The notes under the pieces were generated by a model, which was not told the origin of the DNA, searched no databases, and saw nothing but the letters and a program-made list of their open reading frames with translations. From Agrobacterium sp. a22-2 (GTDB lineage Bacteria > Pseudomonadota > Alphaproteobacteria > Rhizobiales > Rhizobiaceae): a DNA stretch of 64,000 nucleotides. Where the stretch lies: NCBI RefSeq assembly GCF_012276985.1, contig NZ_JAAXMM010000003.1, forward strand, positions 186,001-250,000, given 5' to 3'. The translations under genes were made by a program, and so were the position numbers. Of this stretch, positions 36,007 through 45,108 are shown piece after piece; position 1 is the stretch's first letter, and the number at the start of each line of letters is the position of its first letter.

Positions 36007-37517
36007 GCGGTTTGCCTTTCATGGGAGAAGAAGGACTTGAGGATGACCTGCTCGTCGATGGCATCGCCCGACAGTTCGGCGGAGATCGTTCCAGCCGAAA
36101 ACACGATCAGCCGGTGGGCGAGGTTCATCACCTCCGGCAGGTCGGAGGAGATGACGACGACGGCCTTGCCGGCCTCGGCGATGTCCTTGATGAGACGGTA
36201 GAGGGCGGCGCGGGTGCCCATGTCGACGCCGACCGTCGGTTCGTCGAAAATGTAGAGATCGTAGTCGTGGCCGAAGCCGCGGCCGAACAGCGCCTTCTGC
36301 TGGTTGCCCCCGGAAAGGTTGGAGATCGTGCGGCCCATATAGGCATCGGTGAGATCCACCTTGCGGGCGATGCCGTCTGACAGTGTGCGCAGCTTGCGCT
36401 GCGACAGGCCGCCCATCACGCCGGACACGTCGTCGCGGTTGAGCAACCCGAGATGGATGTTTTGTCGTGTGGTGGCGCCGAGCATCAGGCCTTCGCTCTT
36501 GCGGTCGGGTGGGAGATAGAAGACGCCGTCATGCACGAAGCGGCGGGTGGGCTTGCCGCTGACGTCCTTGCCCTTCAGCGTCACCTGGCCCGCTTTCATC
36601 GGGATGATGCCGAGGGCTGCCCGCCAGGAGCGCGACTTGCCGCTGCCGACCAGTCCGGCGACCCCCAGCACTTCGCCAGCCCGCACGTCGATATCGACAC
36701 CATCGACGCCCCAGGCTTTCAGGCCGCGGATCGACAGGACCACCGGACCATCGGGTTTGCGGGCGATCTGCGGATAGATCTCGTCGATGGCCCGCCCGGT
36801 CATCATCTCGACCAGGCCGGAATGGGAGAGCTCATGAACGCCGACGGTGCCGATCAGCTTGCCGTCGCGCAGCACGGTGATGCGGTTGGCGATTGCGGAA
36901 AATTCCTGGATGCGGTGGGAGATGTAGACGATGCCCACCCCTTGCGCCTTGGCCTCGCGCACGATGCGAAACAGCGCTTCGGTCTCGCGTTCGGTGAGCG
37001 ATGCGGTCGGCTCGTCGAGAATGAGGATCTTGGCGCGCGAATGGATCGCCTTGGCGATCTCGACCATCTGCTGCTCGGCCCGCGACAGCGACACCACTTT
37101 GGCGCGCACGTCCATCGGGAAGTCCAGCTCGGCAAACAGCTTCCGCGCCTCGCGGACCATCGCCTTGCGGTCGACGAAGGGTCCCCACATCGGCTCGGAG
37201 CCGAGAAAGATATTTTCGGCGACGCTTAGCGTCGGCACCAGCGAGAATTCCTGGAACACGGCGGCAATGCCGTGGGCCTTGGCGTCGCGTACCGAGGAGA
37301 AGGCCACCGTTTCGCCATCGACTTCGAGCGTGCCGGATGTCTGTGGGTAGACGCCGGACAGGATAGAGATGAGGGTCGACTTGCCCGCGCCATTCTCGCC
37401 GAACAGCACATGCACCTCGCCCGAAAGGAGCGTGAAATCGACGCTGTCGAGGGCGGTGACGCCGGGAAACTGCTTGGTGATCCTGCTCATCGCCACCAGC
37501 GGTCGTGGATGCTGCAT
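36003..37517 (-). CDS. Sugar-type ABC transporter ATPase, duplicated domains (RbsA/MglA-like)
   Basis: A 504-residue double-ABC ATPase starting at the ATG at 37517, with AGAGGA 8 nt upstream; the longer frame to 37895 runs over the binding-protein gene. Domain 1 has GENGAGKST, the signature-region LSRAEQQMVEIAK and ILILDEPTASL. Domain 2 has GLVGSGKSRSW (the last Walker residue is unusual) with LSGGNQQKA and IFDEPTVGVD. As in RbsA, domain 1 has the non-canonical LSRAE signature. It overlaps the permease gene by 4 bp. Confidence 0.9.
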   Translation of the reverse strand: MQHPRPLVAMSRITKQFPGVTALDSVDFTLLSGEVHVLFGENGAGKSTLISILSGVYPQTSGTLEVDGETVAFSSVRDAKAHGIAAVFQEFSLVPTLSVAENIFLGSEPMWGPFVDRKAMVREARKLFAELDFPMDVRAKVVSLSRAEQQMVEIAKAIHSRAKILILDEPTASLTERETEALFRIVREAKAQGVGIVYISHRIQEFSAIANRITVLRDGKLIGTVGVHELSHSGLVEMMTGRAIDEIYPQIARKPDGPVVLSIRGLKAWGVDGVDIDVRAGEVLGVAGLVGSGKSRSWRAALGIIPMKAGQVTLKGKDVSGKPTRRFVHDGVFYLPPDRKSEGLMLGATTRQNIHLGLLNRDDVSGVMGGLSQRKLRTLSDGIARKVDLTDAYMGRTISNLSGGNQQKALFGRGFGHDYDLYIFDEPTVGVDMGTRAALYRLIKDIAEAGKAVVVISSDLPEVMNLAHRLIVFSAGTISAELSGDAIDEQVILKSFFSHERQTA

Positions 37518-37552
37518 CCGGATGATCCTCTGCGATGAAAACTGCGACCCGT

Positions 37553-37572
37553 CCCGGCGCTGTCGCGCCGGG
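37553..37572 (-). other. Intercistronic hairpin between binding protein and ATPase genes
   Basis: CCCGGCGC (37553-37560) and GCGCCGGG (37565-37572) form a perfect 8-bp stem with a TGTC loop. It is in the 154-bp gap between the binding-protein stop and the ATPase start. The position is typical of hairpins that let the binding-protein mRNA persist in excess over the membrane components. Confidence 0.6.
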
Positions 37573-37671
37573 CCTTTGGTCTTTAAAGATTGGTCCGGCG
37601 CATGATCTCCTGGACGTGGGCGGGCCACGGTTCGAAGATCATGCGCCGTTCCGGGGTAGCCTTGGATAAGA

Positions 37672-38745
37672 TCAGTTGACCGAGAACACCGGCTTGAAGC
37701 CTTCGGGCGGCAGGATATTGGTCTGCGACACGGTGGCGATGTTCGACGGATCGACGACGAAGATCTTCGGGCCGACATGCTTGACCAGTTCCTTGCCTTC
37801 CAGCGCACGGATCGCCTGATCGACGGCGACACGGCCCTGGATGACGACCGAGTCGGCGGGTGCTGCCAGGATGAAGCCGCGCTTGATGCCTTCATAGACG
37901 CCGGGCGTCATGTAGAAGGCGAGCAGGTCGACCTTGCCCTTGAGGCCGCGTTCGCGGATCAGGCCTTGGGCGGCTTCGGCCGTGACCGCCGTGCCGGCGA
38001 TATAGCGCACGTCAGGCTCGGCCTGCAGCACGTCCTCGACCAGCTTCAGCTGGGCTTCCTTGCCGGTATCGCCGAATTTCGGGTCGAGAACCTCAACGGC
38101 CGAACCCTTGACGGCGTCGAGGAAGCCCTTGTTGGCGGCTTCCACCCAGCCGGCTCCGGCCGGACCCGGGAACCAGCCGACCTTGACCGGCTCGCTGCCT
38201 GCCGGATGCTTCTTGGCGAGATAGGCGCCGGTTTCCTGGCCCATAGTGTAGAACGACACCAGCGACTTGGCGGTGACATCCGGCGAGGAAATGCCGTTGA
38301 TGACGTCGATGACCGGGATGCCCTTCTTGGTGATCTCGGTGACGAGATTGTTGAGGCCGTCGAACGAGATGGCACCAATGACCACAGCCTGGGCGCCGCC
38401 GGCGACGCAGTCCTCGATCTGGCTGATCTGCTTGGCAAGCTCGGTATAGCCGCCGGCCTCGACGAGGTTCAGCTTGACGCCGGCGTCCTTGGCCTGCTCG
38501 ACGACCCCATAGTTGACGCCGAGCCAGTAGGCGTCCTTCATATGCGGGAAGGAGACGCAGATGTTCCAGGGCTTTTCAGCCTTTTCGACCGGCGTGTACT
38601 GGACATCGACGGACTTGCCGTCAGCGGCAAACGGCGGCTCGATCGCCTGGGCCGGATAGGGATACCAGTTTTCCGCGCGGGCCGAGGCGTTGAGCGACAG
38701 GGCGAGCGCCGTGGTGGCGAGTGCGTATTTCAGGACAGTCTTCAT
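37672..38745 (-). CDS. TorT-like periplasmic binding protein of a sugar-type ABC transporter
   Basis: A 357-residue periplasmic protein with a signal peptide (cleavage near ARAENWYPY, about residue 25). The segments WNICVSFPHMKDAYWLGVNYG, VVIGAISFDGL and GWFPGPAGAGWVE match the TorT (TMAO-sensing) group of family-1 periplasmic binding proteins, which includes ABC importers as well as sensors. Here it lies directly upstream of RbsA- and RbsC-like genes and 38 bp downstream of pxpC, so it is an importer component. The ligand is probably a small amide or amine-containing molecule such as a lactam, rather than a sugar; that is inferred from the operon. Confidence 0.8.
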   Translation of the reverse strand: MKTVLKYALATTALALSLNASARAENWYPYPAQAIEPPFAADGKSVDVQYTPVEKAEKPWNICVSFPHMKDAYWLGVNYGVVEQAKDAGVKLNLVEAGGYTELAKQISQIEDCVAGGAQAVVIGAISFDGLNNLVTEITKKGIPVIDVINGISSPDVTAKSLVSFYTMGQETGAYLAKKHPAGSEPVKVGWFPGPAGAGWVEAANKGFLDAVKGSAVEVLDPKFGDTGKEAQLKLVEDVLQAEPDVRYIAGTAVTAEAAQGLIRERGLKGKVDLLAFYMTPGVYEGIKRGFILAAPADSVVIQGRVAVDQAIRALEGKELVKHVGPKIFVVDPSNIATVSQTNILPPEGFKPVFSVN

Positions 38746-38783
38746 GTTCGTTCCCTCTTGTTTTTGCGTGGTCGTTCCGGTTG

Positions 38784-39755
38784 TCAGTTGAAAGAGGCCC
38801 TGAGGCCGTCCAGAAGGCTGGCCCGTTCCTTTCGGGCGGCCAGCGCCTGTTCCATCGTCACCTTGATGAAGCGGGCCGGCATGTGCGGTTGAAGCTGTCC
38901 GATCAGGTCCATGTCGGCGGAGATCACCGTGCCAAGCATGAAATAGCCGCCGCCGGACACCGCATCGCGGTGCAGGATGATCGGCTCCGTTCCTCCCGGA
39001 ACCTGTATCGAGCCATAGGGGTAGCAGCTGTCGACGATGTTGGACGGGTCGGAGCCGGCACCGAAGGGCTGCTTTCGATCGACGAAGGTGAGCTTGCGGC
39101 CGCCGCGGAAGCGGTAGCCCATGCGGTCGGCCTCCGGCGCCACCTTCCACTCGTCGGCAAAGAAATTGTCCTTGGCCTCGTCGGTCAGCCGGTCCCAGTA
39201 GAGACCGGGCAGCACCCGCAATTCGGCCGGCTTGCCGGGCCCGCGGCGGAATTCTGCCGCTACAGTGCGCCCCTCGGTGGCAAGGCTGCCGATGCCGACC
39301 GGCAATTCGTCGCCGATGGCGATCGGCCGGCCCTTGAAACCGCCGAGCGCACCGATCGGATAGGTCGAGCGGCTGCCGAGCGCCAACGGTACGTCTATGC
39401 CGCCGGAGACGGCGATATAGATGCGGGCGCCTGACTTCAGGAAGTCGAAGGTCAGCACTTGGCCGACCTTGACCTTGAAGGCGGTCCAGCCCGGCTGCAC
39501 GGTGCCGTCGACCTTGGCCGGCATGTCGGCGCCGGTGACGGCCACCAGCGCGTCCGCGGTGAACTCGAGCTTCGGACCCATGAACACCGCCTCGAGGCCG
39601 GCAGCGCCCTCATCATTGCCGACCAGAAGGTTGGCGGCGCGCAGCGCCAGGCGGTCCATGGCGCCGCCGACCGGGATGCCGAGATGGAAATAGCCGGGCC
39701 GTCCGAGATCCTGGACGGTGGTCGACAGTCCGTGATGCAGAACTTTAATGGCCAT
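38784..39755 (-). CDS. pxpC: 5-oxoprolinase subunit C, carboxyltransferase-like (KipA family)
   Basis: A 323-residue KipA/PxpC protein; the same fold forms half of the carboxyltransferase domain of urea carboxylase. FGxxDLGR-like landmarks here are LGRPGYFHLGIPVGGAMDR (about 17-35), then LEAVFMGPKLEF, and a late NIVDSCYPYGSIQVPGG near residue 253. With PxpB it forms a complex and with PxpA opens 5-oxoproline to glutamate using ATP. The gene overlaps pxpB by 11 bp and is followed after 38 bp by the TorT-like binding-protein gene. Confidence 0.85.
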   Translation of the reverse strand: MAIKVLHHGLSTTVQDLGRPGYFHLGIPVGGAMDRLALRAANLLVGNDEGAAGLEAVFMGPKLEFTADALVAVTGADMPAKVDGTVQPGWTAFKVKVGQVLTFDFLKSGARIYIAVSGGIDVPLALGSRSTYPIGALGGFKGRPIAIGDELPVGIGSLATEGRTVAAEFRRGPGKPAELRVLPGLYWDRLTDEAKDNFFADEWKVAPEADRMGYRFRGGRKLTFVDRKQPFGAGSDPSNIVDSCYPYGSIQVPGGTEPIILHRDAVSGGGYFMLGTVISADMDLIGQLQPHMPARFIKVTMEQALAARKERASLLDGLRASFN

Positions 39756-40620
39756 TGAGCATGCCCTCCAGCTTGGCGTTTGTGCCGTCGATGTCCTTCT
39801 GGAATTCCCTCAAGTCGAAGCGCACCTCGCGGATCGGCGGGGCAAACGTGCCCTTGTCGACCTCCTCTACCGCCTGGTCATAGGCATCGCGGCCGATCGG
39901 CTTGAACTTGACGATGTCACCGGGGCGAAAGAACACCATGAAGTCGCGGAGATAGCTGGTGGTCTGGGTCGGATCGAAGATCGGCATTGGCGTGATGCCG
40001 AACATCTGGTAGCCGCCGGCGCCGCGCACCGAATAGATGCAGCCGAAGCAGCCGCCATGGCCGACGGTGAGCCGCGGTGTATCGGTGCGGGGCCTGAGAT
40101 ATTTCGGCACCTCGATCTGCCGCTGGCGCTCGACCATCTGGTACATGAACGGCAGGCCGGCAACGAAGCCGACCATCGACACGAACCACGGCGAGCCCGA
40201 ATGGGCAGCGACGAAATCGTCGACCGAGGAAAAGTCGTTGATGCGTGCGGCATAATCGAGATCGGTGCCGGTCGGGTCCTGGTGGCGCTCGCGAAAGCGC
40301 ATCAGCGTCTCATGGGTCCAGGGATCGTTGTAGAATACCGGGATCTCGACGATGCGGGTCTCGATCACCGGCTCGGCCTTCTCCGCCGCTCCTTCAATCG
40401 CCCGGACTTCCTTCAGGATATCGTCGGGATGGATGATGTCGGGATTGAACTTGATCTGGAACGAGGCGTTGGCCGGGCAGATCTCCGTGACGCCCTTCAT
40501 GCCGCTGTCGCGCACGCCATTGGCCATCGACAGGCTCTTGAAGAAGGCTTCGAGCGACATTTCATCGCTGCACTCGACGAACAGGTGCTCGTCACCGCCG
40601 AATGAATACCGGGTCTGCAT
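39745..40620 (-). CDS. pxpB: 5-oxoprolinase subunit B, carboxyltransferase-like (KipI family)
   Basis: A 291-residue KipI/PxpB protein, longer than the 220-residue B. subtilis KipI because of an extra N-terminal stretch. Conserved segments are IPVFYNDPWTHE (the family has YG-D), MVGFVAGLPFMY and GHGGCFGCIYSVRGAGGYQMFG near residue 190. This last block is the KipI core around a pocket of the carboxyltransferase fold. Its ATG shares one base with the biotin carboxylase stop (TGATG at 40620) and its 3' end overlaps pxpC by 11 bp, so the four genes are coupled. Confidence 0.85.
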   Translation of the reverse strand: MQTRYSFGGDEHLFVECSDEMSLEAFFKSLSMANGVRDSGMKGVTEICPANASFQIKFNPDIIHPDDILKEVRAIEGAAEKAEPVIETRIVEIPVFYNDPWTHETLMRFRERHQDPTGTDLDYAARINDFSSVDDFVAAHSGSPWFVSMVGFVAGLPFMYQMVERQRQIEVPKYLRPRTDTPRLTVGHGGCFGCIYSVRGAGGYQMFGITPMPIFDPTQTTSYLRDFMVFFRPGDIVKFKPIGRDAYDQAVEEVDKGTFAPPIREVRFDLREFQKDIDGTNAKLEGMLNGH

Positions 40621-42005
40621 CAGGCAACCTCCGCTTTCTGGGCGCCGGGCGGCGCGAATTGCGTTTCAAGCCAGGTTTCAAGGAACCGCGTGTGATAATC
40701 GCCGCGCCGGACATTGGGGTCGCTTGCCAGCGCCAGGTGCAGCGGGATCGTCGTCGGCACGCCGACCACCTGCAGGCCCTCGAGCGCCGACTTCAGCTTT
40801 GCGAGGCAGGCGTCGCGGTCTTCGGCCCAGACGATCAGTTTGCCGAGCAGGGAATCGTAGAAGGGCGGGATGGTGTAGCCTTCGTAGAGCATCGTATCGA
40901 AGCGGATGCCCTCGCCCTGCGGCACCACCAGCGTTTCGATCCGACCCGGCGCCGGCATGAAGCCGCGGGCGGGATCCTCGGCATTGATGCGGCATTCGAT
41001 CGCGTGGCCGCGGACCGTGATCTGATCCTGGGTGACCGACAGCAGCGCGCCGCCGGCGACCTTGAACATTTCCTGCACCAGATCGACGCCGGTGATCATT
41101 TCGGTGACCGGATGCTCGACCTGGATGCGGGTGTTGACCTCAATGAAGTAGAATTCCTGGGTGTCCTCGTCGTAAAGATATTCGACGGTGCCGGCGCCGC
41201 GATAGTTGACCGAGCGGGCGAGCGCCACCGCGCTGTCGCACAGGGCCTCGCGGATCGGTGCCGGCAAAAGGAAGGCGGGCGCCTCTTCCCAGACCTTCTG
41301 GCGGCGACGCTGAAGCGAGCATTCGCGCTCGAAGAAATGCACGAAATTCTCGCCGTCGCCAAAGATCTGCACCTCGACATGACGCGCCTTGGTGATGACC
41401 TTCTCGATATAGAGCCCGCCATCGCCGAAGGCAGCCGCGGCCTCGGCCGAAGCCTGCGGAAACTGGGTTTCCAGCTCGGAGACGGTCTGGACGATGCGGA
41501 TACCGCGCCCGCCGCCACCGGCAGCCGCCTTGATCATCACTGGAAAGCCGATGCGGATGGTGAGCGCCCGGGCGGCATCAAGATCGTCGATGCGGCCGTC
41601 GCTGCCCGGCACCGTCGGCACGCCGGCTTTCTCCGCGACCTGGCGGGCGGCAACCTTGTCGCCGAGCAACCGGATGGCGTCGCCGCTCGGGCCGATGAAC
41701 ACCATGCCGGCCGCCGCCACCGCGTCGGCGAAATCGCCGTTTTCCGACAGGAAGCCGTAGCCGGGATGCACGGCATCGACGCCGGCGGCTTTGGCGGCGG
41801 CTACCACCGCTTCGATGTTGAGATAGGATTTCTTTGGAGCGGGAGAGCCGATGTCGACGGCCTCGTCGGCAAGCCGGACGGCCAGCATGTCGGCGTCGGC
41901 GGCGCTGTGCACCTGCACGGTGCGGATGCCGAGCGCCTTGGCCGCCCGGACGATCCGGACCGCGATCTCGCCGCGATTGGCCACGAGGACGGAGCGGATG
42001 GTCAT
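40620..42005 (-). CDS. Stand-alone biotin carboxylase (AccC-like) of the pxp operon
   Basis: A 461-residue biotin carboxylase, the length of AccC. ATP-dependent carboxylation of biotin on a carrier protein. The ATG at 42005 overlaps the carrier stop (42002) by 4 bp; the longer frame upstream belongs to that gene in another frame. Visible are ANRGEIAVRIVRAAKALG at the start, the glycine-rich ATP-grasp KAAAGGGGRGIRIV (about 155-168), EVQIFGDG and the catalytic FIEVNTRIQVEHPVTE (about 280-295). It is probably dedicated to the pxp operon rather than fatty acid synthesis. Confidence 0.85.
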   Translation of the reverse strand: MTIRSVLVANRGEIAVRIVRAAKALGIRTVQVHSAADADMLAVRLADEAVDIGSPAPKKSYLNIEAVVAAAKAAGVDAVHPGYGFLSENGDFADAVAAAGMVFIGPSGDAIRLLGDKVAARQVAEKAGVPTVPGSDGRIDDLDAARALTIRIGFPVMIKAAAGGGGRGIRIVQTVSELETQFPQASAEAAAAFGDGGLYIEKVITKARHVEVQIFGDGENFVHFFERECSLQRRRQKVWEEAPAFLLPAPIREALCDSAVALARSVNYRGAGTVEYLYDEDTQEFYFIEVNTRIQVEHPVTEMITGVDLVQEMFKVAGGALLSVTQDQITVRGHAIECRINAEDPARGFMPAPGRIETLVVPQGEGIRFDTMLYEGYTIPPFYDSLLGKLIVWAEDRDACLAKLKSALEGLQVVGVPTTIPLHLALASDPNVRRGDYHTRFLETWLETQFAPPGAQKAEVA

Positions 42006-42244
42006 GCCTCGACCTCGGCAATCACCTGGCCGGCCATGACGGGTTCCTCGTTCTCGACCCGGAAGGTAATCGCCTTGCCGGCGATATCGGCCGGGATCTC
42101 CTGGAAGGTCTTCATCACCTCGATCAGGCCGATGACGTCGCCGACCGCGACCGCTTCCCCATCCGCCTTGAAGGGCGGCACATCCGGCGACGAGGCCCGG
42201 TAGAAGGTGCCCGGTAGGGGCGATCTGATTTCGAGCTTGCTCAT
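42002..42244 (-). CDS. Biotin carboxyl carrier protein of the pxp operon
   Basis: An 80-residue single biotinyl domain without the N-terminal extension of AccB. The biotinylation site is EVMKT with Lys45 (EAMKM in most carriers), and [17 protein letters not shown] starts the domain. Its stop overlaps the biotin carboxylase ATG by 4 bp. Its small size and coupling fit a carrier for the neighbouring carboxylase and the PxpB/PxpC carboxyltransferase-like pair. Confidence 0.85.
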   Translation of the reverse strand: MSKLEIRSPLPGTFYRASSPDVPPFKADGEAVAVGDVIGLIEVMKTFQEIPADIAGKAITFRVENEEPVMAGQVIAEVEA

Positions 42245-43041
42245 TGCTGTTCTCCGCGCGTGTTTTTATGGCTGTTGATTTCCGATACCGGCGCAATCCG
42301 GATGCCCTCGGCCGTCAGGGCGTCGCGCATCTGGCGCACGATATCGAGCGCGCCGAGCGTGTCGGAATGGAAGCAGATGGATTCGAATTCGATCGCGATG
42401 TCGTTGCCGCTGACGGTGCGCACCTTGCCCTCCTTGCAGGCCCGCACGACCTTGCGGGCGATGGCCGCGGGATCCGGGCGGCCGGCGTCGCGGGTAAAGA
42501 CGATCGAGCCGCTGTCGTCATAATCCCGGTCGGCGTAGAATTCGCGGATGGCCGGCTGGCCGCTTTCCAGCGCGGCGATATGGGTGGCCGAGCCGCCCAT
42601 GCAGAACACGTAGGTGTCGGGCGCGGCAGTGCGCATATATTGAACGAAGATCTGCGCCAGTTCCGGGTTGACCGCCATCTCCATGTAGAGCGCGCCATGC
42701 GGCTTCACATGCTGCAGGCGCACGCCGTGGCGGCGGGCGAATTCGCGCAGTGCGCCGACCTGGTAGACGATATCGTTGACCAGTTCCTTCGCGGTGCCGC
42801 CAATCTTGCGGCGCCCGAAGCCCTGGAGATCGTTGTATCCGGGATGCGCCCCCACCTCGACACCATGTTCTGCCGCCAGACGCACGGTCTGATCCATCAG
42901 GTTCGGGTCGCCGGCATGAAAGCCGGTAGCAATATTGGCCGAGCTGATCAGTCCCATCAAAGACATGTCATCGGTGTCACCGACATGCCAGCGGCCGAAC
43001 GCTTCCCCCAGATCGCAATTGATATCCACTACCTCGAGCAA
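42241..43041 (-). CDS. pxpA: 5-oxoprolinase subunit A, LamB/YcsF family
   Basis: A protein of about 266 residues of the LamB/YcsF (PxpA) family, whose conserved opening is [11 protein letters not shown]. It hydrolyses 5-oxoproline or related lactams with PxpB and Pxp[24 protein letters not shown] and FHSDTLGA are family signatures. The exact start is uncertain: I take the TTG at 43041 behind AAGGGAAG; the GTG at 43029 and the ATG at 43089 are alternatives. It overlaps the carrier-protein gene by 4 bp and is the first gene of the eight-gene operon. Confidence 0.8.
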   Translation of the reverse strand: MLEVVDINCDLGEAFGRWHVGDTDDMSLMGLISSANIATGFHAGDPNLMDQTVRLAAEHGVEVGAHPGYNDLQGFGRRKIGGTAKELVNDIVYQVGALREFARRHGVRLQHVKPHGALYMEMAVNPELAQIFVQYMRTAAPDTYVFCMGGSATHIAALESGQPAIREFYADRDYDDSGSIVFTRDAGRPDPAAIARKVVRACKEGKVRTVSGNDIAIEFESICFHSDTLGALDIVRQMRDALTAEGIRIAPVSEINSHKNTRGEQQ

Positions 43042-43158
43042 AATGATCTTCCCTTGTTGCCCACATTTTAAGCACAAGCAGGCTTGCATGTTTTTCTGAC
43101 AAAACGACGTTAGGAAGAAAAATATCTTTTGAAAAATTCTTTTTTTGCATATTCAGTA

Positions 43159-43171
43159 TCTGATAATCAGA
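43159..43171. promoter_or_regulatory. Palindrome in the LysR-pxpA divergent region
   Basis: TCTGA-TAA-TCAGA is a perfect 5-bp inverted repeat in the AT-rich 286-bp region between pxpA and the LysR gene, matching the T-N11-A pattern of LysR sites. The rest of the region has A- and T-runs typical of promoters and no open frame. Confidence 0.45.
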
Positions 43172-43327
43172 ATTAGCCATTCGTCGGCCGCACTGGATAT
43201 TCGGGTAGAATATCATTGAGTTAGCGGAAGGCGGCGCGCAATTGAGCATATTCATGCCTAACGAATGATCGCCATATCTGTTTTTCAGAGGTTGGGGACG
43301 CAATGATTGCAAACGGAGAATGCACGT

Positions 43328-44236
43328 ATGTCGATTAGCCTCAGGCAACTTCGCTATTTCGTCGCCACCGCGGAACTGGGGCAGATCTCGCTGGCGGCCG
43401 TCAACCTGTCGATTTCCCAGTCGGCGATCACCACGGCCATCAAGGAACTGGAACAGATCGTCGGCGTCAGCCTGTTCCTGCGCACGCCGCAGGGCATGGA
43501 CCTGACGGAGGCCGGACGACAGTTCCTGTCGCATGCCTACGAGATTTTAAAGAAAGTCGACGAGGCGACCCACCTCAACTTCGTCTCCAGCGAGATCGAA
43601 GGAACCTTGACGGTGGCCGCGACATACACCGTGATCGGCTATTTCTTGCCGCTTCATATCGAACGATTGCGGCGGCTCTTTCCGAAACTGGATATCCAGC
43701 TGTTCGAACAGAACCGGGAGTCCATCGAGGAAGGGTTGCTGACCAACCGCTACGACATGTCCGTGCTGCTGACGTCCAACATCCTCAATCCGGCGCTGAT
43801 GACCGAAAAACTGCTAAGCTCCGCCCGGCGGCTCTGGGTTCCGGCCCAGCATCGGTTGCTGCAGCGCGACGTCGTCGGGCTCAAGGAGATTTCGGAGGAG
43901 CCCTATATCATGCTGACCGTCGACGAGGCGGCGCATTCCTCGCTGAAATACTGGAGCGGCACGCTGTACCAGCCCAAGGTCATCCTGCGCACATCCTCGG
44001 TCGAAGCGGTGCGATCCATGGTGGCAAACGGCATAGGCGTGGCGATCCTGTCCGATATGGTGCACCGCCCCTGGTCGCTGGAGGGGCGCCGGATCGAGAC
44101 GATCAATGTCAAGGATCCTGTTCCGGCCATGGATGTCGGTCTGGCATGGCGCAAGAATATCGAGTTGTCGCCGGCGATGATCGCCTTCCGCTCCTATTTC
44201 CAGCAGGCGTTTCACCTGCCGGGTGCTCACCGCTGA
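43328..44236 (+). CDS. LysR-family regulator divergent from the pxp operon
   Basis: A 302-residue LysR regulator. The ATG at 43328 has GGAG 9 nt upstream. The helix-turn-helix contains LGQISLAAVNLSISQSAITTAIKELE (quoted as ISLAAVNLSISQSAITTA, about 20-37), followed by the effector domain ending at about residue 295. Divergent transcription from the 5-oxoprolinase-carboxylase-importer operon makes that operon its likely target. It ends 12 bp before the convergent TetR gene stop. Confidence 0.85.
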   Translation: MSISLRQLRYFVATAELGQISLAAVNLSISQSAITTAIKELEQIVGVSLFLRTPQGMDLTEAGRQFLSHAYEILKKVDEATHLNFVSSEIEGTLTVAATYTVIGYFLPLHIERLRRLFPKLDIQLFEQNRESIEEGLLTNRYDMSVLLTSNILNPALMTEKLLSSARRLWVPAQHRLLQRDVVGLKEISEEPYIMLTVDEAAHSSLKYWSGTLYQPKVILRTSSVEAVRSMVANGIGVAILSDMVHRPWSLEGRRIETINVKDPVPAMDVGLAWRKNIELSPAMIAFRSYFQQAFHLPGAHR

Positions 44237-44248
44237 CATGGGTCTGTG

Positions 44249-44905
44249 TTAAGCCGAAGGTGTCTCTGGGGGCTGGCCGCTGATCAGGATGCCGCTCAGG
44301 AGCGTTCGGGTGATGGTTTCGGTGGCCGCGTCATAATCGGAGCCCTTCAGCTTGGCCCGACCGAGCGCATCGCAGGCCAGCGGCTCGAAGTCGCCGTAGA
44401 ACTGGGTTGCCGACCACAGCATGATGAAAAGATGGCGGGGGTCTACCGGCGCCATGCGTCCCTCGGCAATCCATTGTTCGACCACGGCTACGTGCCTGTC
44501 CGTCGCCTGCTGCATATGGCTGCGGTCCTTCGTCTTCAGGAACCGCGCGCCCTGGATGATCTCGCTGGCGAAGAGCCGGGATTCGACGGGATGCCGGCGG
44601 GTATAGTCGAGCTTGGCGCGGATATAGGCGCGAAACGCCTCGGCCGGCTCGCGGTCGGCGCGGATATTGGCGAGCGCATCGTCCCAGCCGGCGATCAGCC
44701 GGGCGATGATCGCCGAATAGATCTCCTCCTTCGAGGAGAAATAATAATAGATATTGGCCTTCGGCAGGCCGGCGCCTTCGGCAATTTCCGCAATGCGGGT
44801 GCCGTCGTAACCCTTGCGCGAGAAGACGTCCGTTGCGGCTTTCAGGATCAGGCGGATGTTGCGCGCCCGGATCTTCTCGTCCTGTTTGGCCGCCCCTTTT
44901 GTCAT
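44249..44905 (-). CDS. TetR-family regulator, RutR-like, controlling the pyrimidine locus
   Basis: A 218-residue TetR regulator starting at the ATG at 44905. The helix-turn-helix region is TRIAEIAEGAGLPKANIYYYF (quoted in part: AEIAEGAGLPKANIYYYF, about 35-53). The ligand domain follows with DREPAEAFRAYIRAKLDYTRR and ASEIIQGARFL, resembling RutR, the uracil/thymine-responsive regulator. It is divergent from the cytosine-deaminase-family gene, and the intervening region contains a RutR-type operator (45028-45043). A perfect operator palindrome also lies at the other end of the locus, upstream of the importer operon. The effector is probably uracil, thymine or a related base. Confidence 0.8.
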   Translation of the reverse strand: MTKGAAKQDEKIRARNIRLILKAATDVFSRKGYDGTRIAEIAEGAGLPKANIYYYFSSKEEIYSAIIARLIAGWDDALANIRADREPAEAFRAYIRAKLDYTRRHPVESRLFASEIIQGARFLKTKDRSHMQQATDRHVAVVEQWIAEGRMAPVDPRHLFIMLWSATQFYGDFEPLACDALGRAKLKGSDYDAATETITRTLLSGILISGQPPETPSA

Positions 44906-45027
44906 GTCGCCACCTCGTCTTTGTCGAAGGATCTGGGTTCCGCACGACTGTCGGCGTATCGGCCGTCCGATCAACAGGCAATTGCGGCAGGAATTGTCTT
45001 TTTGCCAGTGATTTCATGGGTTGTAAA

Positions 45028-45043
45028 TTGACGAATTGGTCAG
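45028..45043. promoter_or_regulatory. RutR-type operator upstream of codA-like gene
   Basis: TTGACGAATTGGTCAG matches the RutR consensus TTGACCA-N2-TGGTCAA at 12 of the 14 specified positions. It lies in the 229-bp region between the divergent TetR and codA-like genes, 107 bp upstream of the codA start. It should serve for autoregulation and for the deaminase gene. Confidence 0.7.
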
Positions 45044-45108
45044 ATTGATTCTAGTCTCCCGGCCAGCGGCAAGCCGGCATCTGAAGCCCTGGCACCCGGG
45101 GAGGAGAC

